From the NCBI RefSeq assembly GCF_016595505.1, contig NZ_JAENIL010000026.1:45076-109075 (forward strand): a stretch of 64,000 bases of DNA, read 5' to 3'. Shown in pieces: positions 52,575 through 59,760 of this stretch. This DNA comes from Pelagicoccus mobilis. Lineage in GTDB: Bacteria > Verrucomicrobiota > Verrucomicrobiia > Opitutales > Opitutaceae. Numbering within the stretch: position 1 is the first letter of the stretch; the number at the start of each line of letters is the position of its first letter. Position numbers and translations under genes: made by a program. Under the pieces are notes generated by a model, which saw only the letters and a list, made by a program, of their open reading frames with translations, had not been told where the DNA came from and made no database searches.

Positions 52575-53864
52575 TTACTCGGAAAGGGTGAGGGTGAAAG
52601 ATGTGAGTTTCGCAGGGGCGATCTTAAGGACATTCCCGCTTAAAGAACCGTCTTCGCATTGGATCTTCGCCTCGGCGGGTACGTTGAGCTCTACGCTTTT
52701 CGGGGTCTTGCCGCTGAGCGTGTAGTTGACTTTCAATGCGCTTGGGCCTGATGGGCTTACAACCACTTGGAGTTGATAGTCTCCGTTTTTGCTAAGGAAA
52801 GTCGGAGTTTTGCCACGTGTGTATTCGGTTAGCTTGAATGCGGTTGGCTGTCCGTCGACAGTAAGGCCGATTCCAGTTGAGTCGGCGAAGACCCAGCGAT
52901 CGATTGGTCGGCTGCCTTCCTGTCCACGGCCGATGATATTTGGACCGATGTTGAGGCCGTCTCCCTTCCACGCTCCAACGATCGCTCCTGTAGGGGCGTG
53001 ATAGGCGTAGTTGAGACCGCCTGGAAAACCGACGGCGATCGACTTGTCAGGCACGCGATCGATGGACTTGCGAACGAGGTAAGGCTCGTCGCCTTCCGCT
53101 TTGACCATGAACACTGTTTTCTTGAGGTGTTCGACGGCGGCTTGGGAAAGCCCGTTTTGCTCGTTGTCTCCCACGAGAAACGCTGAGATCCGGATGCGTG
53201 GATTCTTATGCTTACGCTGCCAGAGAACTTGCAGTTCTTGTTCTGAACTTTCGAGGACCTTGTCAGTGGCGTTAAAGTGCTCGCCAGTATTCAGCTCCTC
53301 GTCGTCGAGTAGAACACGAAGACGGTTCTGCCAGCCTCCATTGACCTTAAAATGACGTGTCTCGGGATTGGGCGCTTTGAGGTTGGCTTTGAAAAGAATC
53401 GCGTAGTCCTGAACCTCGACGAAGGACGTATCCATAATTCCATTGGGAAGTTCGCCGGTTTTTGTCGGTTCGACTGCTGCAATTTTCTCAAATGAGAAAT
53501 CCTCGTCGCTGAGTCCTTCGTAGAGCTCGTAGCTGAGGTTGCTTAGGCCTTGGCGGCGAGACTTGATAAATGCAACTACTGAGCGAAGGTCAGCGTCGGT
53601 GTGAACGCCTTTGAATCCTGGCATTCCTTTTTCCAGGAAGCCATTGGCAATGCTGTTAAAAATTTCCTGATCGGAAGAACCGTGGACCCACTCGGCATCG
53701 GTGAGTTTTGGACCGGTTGCTCCTTCGAGGTTCTTGCCGTGGCAGCTAAAGCAGATGCTCTGGTAGATCGCTTCGCCTTTGGCGATGTTTGCCTCGTCAG
53801 CTGTGAGCGCGTTTGAAGCGAAGCCTGCAACGGCAAGACTTAGGGTCGGAATGAGTTTTCGCAT
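52575..53864 (-). CDS. Secreted cytochrome c with C-terminal beta domain
   Basis: 429 residues with a signal peptide (about 1-22). A class I cytochrome c domain follows (about 25-105): GEAIYQSICFSCHGKNLEGA (haem CFSCH) and axial Met in EKGMPGF. The remaining 320 residues (a family of PVC proteins fused to cytochromes) begin with RRQGLSNLSYELYEG and have DTSFVEVQDYAILFKANLKA and beta-rich modules to the end. It is first in a two-gene unit with the propeller protein, so the two may form an electron-transfer pair in the periplasm. The reaction is not known. Confidence 0.88.
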   Translation of the reverse strand: MRKLIPTLSLAVAGFASNALTADEANIAKGEAIYQSICFSCHGKNLEGATGPKLTDAEWVHGSSDQEIFNSIANGFLEKGMPGFKGVHTDADLRSVVAFIKSRRQGLSNLSYELYEGLSDEDFSFEKIAAVEPTKTGELPNGIMDTSFVEVQDYAILFKANLKAPNPETRHFKVNGGWQNRLRVLLDDEELNTGEHFNATDKVLESSEQELQVLWQRKHKNPRIRISAFLVGDNEQNGLSQAAVEHLKKTVFMVKAEGDEPYLVRKSIDRVPDKSIAVGFPGGLNYAYHAPTGAIVGAWKGDGLNIGPNIIGRGQEGSRPIDRWVFADSTGIGLTVDGQPTAFKLTEYTRGKTPTFLSKNGDYQLQVVVSPSGPSALKVNYTLSGKTPKSVELNVPAEAKIQCEDGSLSGNVLKIAPAKLTSFTLTLSE

Positions 53865-54338
53865 AAGAACGAGAGGGATGGATTAGCGTGAAAAGTCAGG
53901 GGATGTGAGCCGGGGATGGTCTCGCCAACTATAATGTAAATCAAAAACGTTACGGTTTTATCGTTTTAGTAAGACTCACTAATGAGAGGCGTTTACCTTG
54001 GCACGGTTTCTGGTTTTGTACTCCTTTCGCATTGAGATGGATGAGGTTAAACGGGTGGATTGATCGGCCTTCTGGGGCTGGAGCGAGTCTAGGTCTTAGG
54101 AATTGTGGAAATGCGTCATGAGCCAGTAGTTGATCTGATTCAGCTTTTCAGCCACTGCGAGAGGTCTAATAGCTTTTTCGGTTTAACTGATTCAGGAGAG
54201 AATAGTTGGCGTAAAAGTACAATGGAAAGCACTGCTCGGCTCTATGCAAAGTGTGTAGTTCCTGCTATACCTTTTAGCGAAGGCTCCCCCTGCCTAGCCG
54301 AATGATCGGCGACTAAACCCTGAAACTCCCCAAAACCT
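53865..54338. other. 474-bp divergent regulatory region
   Basis: It separates the cytochrome gene (leftward) from the Tat-exported isomerase gene (rightward). It holds a TATAAT word (53930-53935), an inverted TTAGT-N7-ACTAA at 53966-53982 in an A/T-rich stretch and no convincing coding frame. A 66-codon frame at 54105-54305 lacks any support. Confidence 0.5.
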
Positions 54339-55259
54339 ATGAATCGACGTGAAATGCTACGCAGTTCGGTGGGCATCGCTGGTGCCTCTTTCTTATCTGG
54401 AACAAGTATGATGGCGGAAACACACATGAAGAAAGGCCGGCTAAAACAATCAATCGCATTTTGGTGCTTTAACGCGGCAGGGGAGAAGTGGAGCTTGGAA
54501 CGAATCTGCCAAGTGGCTAAGGAGCTAGGGTGCGAGAGTGTCGAGCTGGTCAACACGGCGGAGGAATTGGCAACCGTCAAGAAGCACGGTCTTACATGTG
54601 CCTTGCTTGGCTTAGATATGTCGCCGAATCCGCCATTCACCCACGGTTACAACAACCCGGATCATTGGCCAAAGCTCTTCGAGCGCACTAAAAAGGCGAT
54701 CGACGCCGCCTCCGAGTATGGCTGTCCAAATGTAATCGCGTTTACAGGTTATGCGTACAAGAATCCGGATGACCCCAATAGTGGCTTGATCGGTATGGAA
54801 GAGGGGGCGGGCAATTGCGTGAAAGGGCTCAAGAAAATGGCCGAATACGCGGCGAAGATGAACGTGACTCTTTGTCTCGAGCCATTGAATACGCGCGATG
54901 ACACTCACCCGATGAAAGGGCATCCCGGCTATCAGGGGGAGCATATCGAGTACTGCGTGGATATTTTAAGACGTGTAAACTTTCCGAGCGTAAAGCTCCT
55001 GCTCGATTTCTATCATACTCAGATAATGGACGGGGACCTGATCCGCCGCCTACGCGAGTACAAGGATGTGATCGGACACATTCATACTGCTGGCAACCCG
55101 GGTCGAGGTGAGCTCGACGACACACAAGAGATCGCCTACCGGCCCGTAATGCAGGCTTTGGCGGATATTGGATATCAAGGGTATGTAGGGCATGAATACA
55201 TCCCGACGCGTGATCCCTACAAGTCCCTGCAAGAGGCAGTGGCCCTCTGTACTGTCTAA
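54339..55259 (+). CDS. Tat-exported sugar isomerase/epimerase (hydroxypyruvate isomerase-like)
   Basis: 306 residues. The start MNRREMLRSSVGIAGASFL is a twin-arginine-like signal (RRE variant), so the protein is probably periplasmic. The TIM-barrel AP_endonuc_2 domain follows: LKQSIAFWCFNAAGEKWSLE, VELVNTAEELATVKKHG, ACLEPLNTRDD-type metal Glu (LCLEPLNTRDD), LLLDFYHTQIM and GHIHTAGNPGRGELDD. It resembles hydroxypyruvate isomerase (Hyi). It begins the plus-strand sugar region and is followed by a REP-like hairpin and a PAS-AraC gene. The reaction is inferred only from family similarity. Confidence 0.88.
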   Translation: MNRREMLRSSVGIAGASFLSGTSMMAETHMKKGRLKQSIAFWCFNAAGEKWSLERICQVAKELGCESVELVNTAEELATVKKHGLTCALLGLDMSPNPPFTHGYNNPDHWPKLFERTKKAIDAASEYGCPNVIAFTGYAYKNPDDPNSGLIGMEEGAGNCVKGLKKMAEYAAKMNVTLCLEPLNTRDDTHPMKGHPGYQGEHIEYCVDILRRVNFPSVKLLLDFYHTQIMDGDLIRRLREYKDVIGHIHTAGNPGRGELDDTQEIAYRPVMQALADIGYQGYVGHEYIPTRDPYKSLQEAVALCTV

Positions 55260-55307
55260 CTGGCTGGAGAGCCATCTCAAGTTGGTTCTGGAAGAATGAA
55301 ACTAACC

Positions 55308-55337
55308 GGCTGCGACGGAGCGTAGCCCTCCCTATTT
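55308..55337. repeat. REP-like hairpin repeat, copy 2
   Basis: GGCTGCG-ACGGAG-CGTAGCC followed by CTCCCTATTT. It matches the unit at 51040-51066 at all but three positions of the core. It ends 6 nt before the AraC-type start codon, so it may shape that gene's translation. Confidence 0.7.
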
Positions 55338-55343
55338 GTTAAG

Positions 55344-56096
55344 ATGATCGCACAATCAACAGAATCGGTGGCTGAGCGTTTTTTTGCTCAAGTTGATTCG
55401 GGCCGTCGCGGCTCTTCTCTATTCGCTCATATGGGCGATGTTTGTTACTTCGCCAAAGATCGAGAAGGGCGTATTATGGCTGCGAACGAACCGCTCGTCT
55501 TATTGCTCGGTCGAGTTTCTAAGTCGGAGATAATTGGCAAGACTGACTTTGAGTTGGTGCCATCTTATCTGGCTGAGGCCTATCTAAAGGATGACGAGCT
55601 TGTGATGGGGCAGGGCGAAGTAATGTCCAACAAAGTGGAGCTGGTCACGCGGAATGACCTGTCGGTTCATTGGTACACCACTACAAAGGTGCCGCTTTAT
55701 GGGAGAAATGGAGAGATCATCGGTCTTGAGGGAATGACACGACCATTTGCAGTCGCGAGCGGTGTTCTCGGTGCCTACCCGGAGATGTATAAGGTAATCG
55801 ACTACGTTGAAGCGAACTATGCGAGACGTATATCAGTCGGTGAGTTGGCCCGAGAAGCGGGTCTCACGCTGAGAACGTTCGAACGAAAGTTTAAGAGCAA
55901 ATTTGGGATTAGCCCAAGTGCTTACGTTAAGAAAGTAAGGATCAACGCTGCCTGTCGTGAGCTCGTTCAGACGAATCAAACGATCGCTGAGATCGCTGCG
56001 AACTGTGGTTTTTGCGACCAGAGTTACATGACAAAAGAGTTTGCCCGCTTGATGCAGGCGACGCCGCAGGTTTACCGAGAAACTCACGTAAAGTAA
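55344..56096 (+). CDS. AraC family regulator with N-terminal PAS domain
   Basis: 250 residues. A PAS domain (about 25-130; VCYFAKDREGRIMAANEPLV, EGMTRPF at its end) replaces the usual cupin sensor of AraC proteins. Two helix-turn-helix motifs follow (about 150-248; ISVGELAREAGLTLRTFERK and IAEIAANCGFCDQSYMTKEF). It probably senses a small ligand or redox signal through PAS and activates sugar genes around it, including the downstream operon starting at 56159. The ATG directly follows a REP-like hairpin, with no Shine-Dalgarno. Confidence 0.9.
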   Translation: MIAQSTESVAERFFAQVDSGRRGSSLFAHMGDVCYFAKDREGRIMAANEPLVLLLGRVSKSEIIGKTDFELVPSYLAEAYLKDDELVMGQGEVMSNKVELVTRNDLSVHWYTTTKVPLYGRNGEIIGLEGMTRPFAVASGVLGAYPEMYKVIDYVEANYARRISVGELAREAGLTLRTFERKFKSKFGISPSAYVKKVRINAACRELVQTNQTIAEIAANCGFCDQSYMTKEFARLMQATPQVYRETHVK

Positions 56097-56158
56097 GTGA
56101 GGATCCCGGATAGCGACTGTCCTGCCGCTTGATTCAAATTAATTGTATAGAAAAAGTT

Positions 56159-57061
56159 ATGACGAAAAAACCGAAGTTTTCGATTGGGAGCTGGGCCTTT
56201 TCTTTTGGCCCCTTTGAGAAGAACCCATGGACCTTTAACCAGGTTTGCGAGTATTCTGCGGAGGCGGGCTATGACGGAATCGAGATAAACGGTTTTCATC
56301 CGCACCCTCATCCGGATGTCTATAACTCAGATGCTAAGTGCGCCGAGTTGAAGAAGTACCTCGATGGCCTCGGACTTGGGATTTCTGGATACGCTCCTGA
56401 TTTCACGATGGCTCCTCCAGCTAAGGTCGAGCAAGGGCTTTACATGGCTGAAGTTGAGAAGTGTACAGCGTTCTGCTCTCGCATGGGCATCGAATTGTTG
56501 AGGACTGATACAATAACGCCTCCTGAGCCGATCGAAGGAGCAGCCTACGAGGAGCAGTTTAAACGGTTGGCGGATAACTGGAGAGCCGCAGCGGAACTCG
56601 CTGAGAAAAACGGACAGACGATCGTATGGGAGTTTGAACCAGGGTTCTGGTTAAACAAGGCATCAGAGGTGATTCGCATGGTGGAGACTGTTGACCATGA
56701 CAAGTTCAAGCTGCTGTTCGACACGAGCCATGCTTACATGGGAGCAGTAATCGGTGCGCGTCACCATGGCGAAAAGGAGATTTTAGAGGGTGGGCTAAAC
56801 GAGTACGCTCGCCTTGCGAAGCCACACATCGGGCATTTTCACTTGATCGACAGTGACGGTAAATTGCACGACGAAGAGACAAGTGTGCACGCTCCGTTCG
56901 GCGCCGGTTTTGTAGGCTTCCCAGCGGTGTTGGAAGAGCTTGGCGACTCTGTGGAATCGCTGGATTGGTGGTGCTTTGATTTTTGCTTTTGCCCAACAAC
57001 CGAAGAGGACGGGCGCAAAGCGATTCCTTTCGTCAACAAACTATTGGAGGACCGGAAATGA
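56159..57061 (+). CDS. Sugar isomerase/epimerase, TIM barrel
   Basis: 300 residues from this ATG; an ATG at 56129 would add ten residues. It is cytoplasmic and lacks a signal. AP_endonuc_2 barrel with metal-binding Glu in IVWEFEPGFWLNKASE, Asp/His in KLLFDTSHAYMGAVIG, His/Glu in GHFHLIDSDGKLHDEETSVH. It resembles xylose-isomerase-like or inosose/tagatose epimerase proteins of unknown specificity. It is the first gene of a tightly linked operon: the ATG of the next gene overlaps its TGA (ATGA). Product specificity cannot be set from sequence. Confidence 0.9.
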   Translation: MTKKPKFSIGSWAFSFGPFEKNPWTFNQVCEYSAEAGYDGIEINGFHPHPHPDVYNSDAKCAELKKYLDGLGLGISGYAPDFTMAPPAKVEQGLYMAEVEKCTAFCSRMGIELLRTDTITPPEPIEGAAYEEQFKRLADNWRAAAELAEKNGQTIVWEFEPGFWLNKASEVIRMVETVDHDKFKLLFDTSHAYMGAVIGARHHGEKEILEGGLNEYARLAKPHIGHFHLIDSDGKLHDEETSVHAPFGAGFVGFPAVLEELGDSVESLDWWCFDFCFCPTTEEDGRKAIPFVNKLLEDRK

Positions 57062-57846
57062 GCGAGGCTGTCGAACTGAATTTCACCACAATTGGAGAAG
57101 GCGACCCATTGATCTTGATTATGGGACTGGGCGCTGATGGTCCGGTCTGGGAAGAGCACGCCAATGAGTACCAAAAACACTTCAAGTGTTACCTGATTGA
57201 TAACCGTGGGGTCGGCTTGTCGCCAAAACCTCAGGGCTCATACACCACGGATCAAATGGCAGATGACGTGGCCGCTCTAATGGAGAAAGAAGGTATCTCT
57301 TCTGCTCCAGTCGCCGGTATTTCAATGGGTGGAGCGATCGCCCAATCACTAGCACTTCGTCACCCAGAGAAGGTAAGTCGGCTCGTTCTCATCGCGACTT
57401 GGGCCAAGTGCAGCCCTTACATGAAGTTGGTATTCGAGCACTTCAAGCCGATGCGTGCCCACAGCAAATTGGAGGATTTCATGATGCTGCTTCAATTGTG
57501 GATTTGGGGACCAAAGTATGTGGCGGAAAATGAGGATGCCTTACAGGAGGCACGCTATGATATGAAAGGCGTTGAGCTACCGCAGCCTCGACAAGGATTC
57601 GAGGGGCAGTGCGACGCATGTACCAATCATGATACTACAGGGCGTCTCGATCAGATAAAGGTGCCAACCTTGATCACTGCTGGCGATAAGGACATTTTTA
57701 CTCCGATCGAAGGAGCTGAGTATTTGAAGGAGCACATCGACGGATCGAAACTCGTCGTCTTTGAGGACTGTGCGCATACTCACCACTGGGAAGCATTGGA
57801 ACGCTTCAATAAGGTAACAACTGAATTTTTGCTGGAGGGAAAATAG
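57058..57846 (+). CDS. Alpha/beta hydrolase, enol-lactonase-like
   Basis: 262 residues, cytoplasmic. Oxyanion strand LILIMGLGADGPVWEEH, nucleophile elbow VAGISMGGAIAQSLAL (Ser near residue 93), acid VPTLITAGDKDIFTPIEG and final His in DCAHTHHWEALE. It resembles 3-oxoadipate enol-lactonase-type hydrolases. It starts within the stop of the preceding isomerase (ATGA) and the IolE-like gene starts at once after its TAG. A lactonase or esterase in a keto-sugar pathway would fit the context, but substrates are not known. Confidence 0.9.
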   Translation: MSEAVELNFTTIGEGDPLILIMGLGADGPVWEEHANEYQKHFKCYLIDNRGVGLSPKPQGSYTTDQMADDVAALMEKEGISSAPVAGISMGGAIAQSLALRHPEKVSRLVLIATWAKCSPYMKLVFEHFKPMRAHSKLEDFMMLLQLWIWGPKYVAENEDALQEARYDMKGVELPQPRQGFEGQCDACTNHDTTGRLDQIKVPTLITAGDKDIFTPIEGAEYLKEHIDGSKLVVFEDCAHTHHWEALERFNKVTTEFLLEGK

Positions 57847-58662
57847 ATGGGAATTCGGATCGGAACCCAGACTTATACCTGGCAGATGAGCGGCGGTAAG
57901 TACGACGGCCAGCTCGATCATATTCTCAAGGTTGCGGGAAACGCCGGTTTCGCTGGCGTTGAGCCAGAAACGCGTTTCCTAGGCCGACTTGAGGATCCAG
58001 TGCTTTTGAAGGAAGAGCTGGCTGCAAATTCTGTTCAGTTGCCAGCCTTGACTCTCGTTGAGGATTGGCTGGGCGACGGGGAGACGGATGCAGAACGCAA
58101 GCGGGCAGACGAGTGTATCCAAATTTTGGAAAACTTTCCAGACACGCTGCTCAATTTGTGTCAGATGCCAGGGACAGATCGAGAGAATCTGAGGGAGAGG
58201 CAAACGAATCTTCTGACGTGCGTGAATGAGATCGCTCGACGTGCGTCCGATAAAGGGATCCGTGTCGGTTACCACCCGAATTCGCCAGCTGGTTCAGTTT
58301 ATCGGACGCGGGAAGATTATGAGGTTCTTTTGAATGGTCTGGATGCAAAGGTCATTGGCTACATTCCGGATGCAGGTCACATTGCTAAGGGAGGGATGGA
58401 TGCTCTGGTGATTATCAAAGAGTATCGCGAGTTGGTGGTTCACGTTCACTATAAGGATATGTTTGAGGACGGGCGTTGGGCTCCACTTGGAAAGGGATCG
58501 ATCGATGACCAGGAGATCACCCGCTATCTCGTGGATTCTGGATACGAAGGTTGGATCGTCGTGGAAGACGAATGCGATGAGGCTGTCGTAGATCCGGATA
58601 AGATAGCGAGTGATGATGGAGTATATGTTCGGGATAAGCTCATCCCGATCGTGAATTGTTAA
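57847..58662 (+). CDS. IolE-like sugar isomerase/dehydratase, TIM barrel
   Basis: 271 residues. The motifs GYHPNSPAGSVYRTREDYEV, GYIPDAGHIAKGGMD and VVHVHYKDMFEDG correspond in order to the YHPH, DTGH and HVHLKD motifs of inosose dehydratase (IolE) and related TIM-barrel proteins. It probably acts on a keto-inositol or keto-sugar. It has a strong GGAGGG ribosome site inside the end of the hydrolase gene and an ATG directly after that stop. The ThuA lipoprotein gene follows after 21 bp. Confidence 0.88.
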   Translation: MGIRIGTQTYTWQMSGGKYDGQLDHILKVAGNAGFAGVEPETRFLGRLEDPVLLKEELAANSVQLPALTLVEDWLGDGETDAERKRADECIQILENFPDTLLNLCQMPGTDRENLRERQTNLLTCVNEIARRASDKGIRVGYHPNSPAGSVYRTREDYEVLLNGLDAKVIGYIPDAGHIAKGGMDALVIIKEYRELVVHVHYKDMFEDGRWAPLGKGSIDDQEITRYLVDSGYEGWIVVEDECDEAVVDPDKIASDDGVYVRDKLIPIVNC

Positions 58663-58683
58663 GAGGATAGACAAAGACTGGAT

Positions 58684-59760
58684 ATGAAGAAAATCGGCTT
58701 ATTAATTGGGATAGTGATTATGTTGATGGGAGCGGGAGGATGCAACGAGGTGAAACAGTGGCAGACTTACAAAGGTAAAGGCGGCCCTGGTGCCGGGAAG
58801 CACATCGTATTGGTGAGTGGCGATGAAGAATATCGTTCAGAAGAGGCGCTGCCGCAGCTTGGTAAGATGCTCTCCCAGCAGTATGGCTTTACCTGCACCG
58901 TGCTCTTTGCCCAAAGCCCAGAGGCTCCGGGCTTGGTGGATCCAAATTATCTGAACAATATACCAGGACTAGAAACCTTAGAAGAAGCTGATCTCATGAT
59001 CATCTCTACTCGGTTTCGCGACTTGCCCGATGAGCAGATGCAATTGCTCGAGAACTACTTGCTAGCTGGGAAACCGGTCATCGGTTTGCGGACAGCGACG
59101 CATGGATTTCGAACCAAGGAGGATTCGAAATGGGCGCATTGGAGTTTCAACTACAAAGGGGAGAAAACGGAATGGCACGGCGGTTTCGGCGAGTTCATTC
59201 TTGGAACTACATGGGTGTCCCACCATGGCTGGCACAAGAAGGAAAGCCAGCGCGGGATCGTGGTCGAGGGCAATGAGCTCGTTCGCGGAATCGGTGAAGG
59301 TGAGATCTGGAGCTCTTCGGATGTGTACGGTGTGAAGTTTCGTCCAAATGCGGACATCGAGCCCGTGGTAATGGGGCAAGTCTTGGCAGGTATGAATCAC
59401 GACGATCCTCCGATAGGCAAAGGACCGTATGAGAAGGTTCCGAAGTACGGAAAGGATGATCCAAATTTCGATAAGAACGATCCGATGATGCCGATCGCCT
59501 GGACTAAGAGTTACCAACTTGAGGGAGGCGATAAGGGCAAAGTCTTCATGGCCACCATCGGGGCTTCGGTGGATTTCCTAGAAAGCGGAGTCCGCACGTT
59601 GCTAGGAAATGCCGTTTATTGGAGCCTTGGAATGGAGGTTCCGAAGTCTGGCGTGAAACTAGAAGTCGTAGGCGACTACCAGCCAACCATGTATAATTTC
59701 TACAAAGAAGACGGTTACTATCAGAAAAAGAATATTCAAGTAAGCGATCATGATCTTTAA
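58684..59760 (+). CDS. ThuA-domain lipoprotein
   Basis: 358 residues with a lipobox (LMGAGGC, Cys near residue 20). ThuA-type features are KHIVLVSGDEEYRSEEALPQ, EADLMIISTRFRDLPDEQMQ, HHGWHKKESQRGIVVEGNEL and GKVFMATIGASVDFLESGVR. Members are usually linked to disaccharide/keto-sugar breakdown. Being lipid-anchored it would act outside the inner membrane. Its last 11 bases overlap the next gene, so the two are translationally coupled. Confidence 0.9.
   Translation: MKKIGLLIGIVIMLMGAGGCNEVKQWQTYKGKGGPGAGKHIVLVSGDEEYRSEEALPQLGKMLSQQYGFTCTVLFAQSPEAPGLVDPNYLNNIPGLETLEEADLMIISTRFRDLPDEQMQLLENYLLAGKPVIGLRTATHGFRTKEDSKWAHWSFNYKGEKTEWHGGFGEFILGTTWVSHHGWHKKESQRGIVVEGNELVRGIGEGEIWSSSDVYGVKFRPNADIEPVVMGQVLAGMNHDDPPIGKGPYEKVPKYGKDDPNFDKNDPMMPIAWTKSYQLEGGDKGKVFMATIGASVDFLESGVRTLLGNAVYWSLGMEVPKSGVKLEVVGDYQPTMYNFYKEDGYYQKKNIQVSDHDL

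Noticed and set aside
53930..53935. TATAAT as a plus-strand -10 box
   Set aside because: No matching -35 at the right distance on the plus strand, and the next gene on that strand is 400 bp away.
54105..54305. 66-codon frame in the divergent region before the isomerase gene
   Set aside because: No ribosome site, no coupling and no protein-like pattern; the region reads as regulatory.
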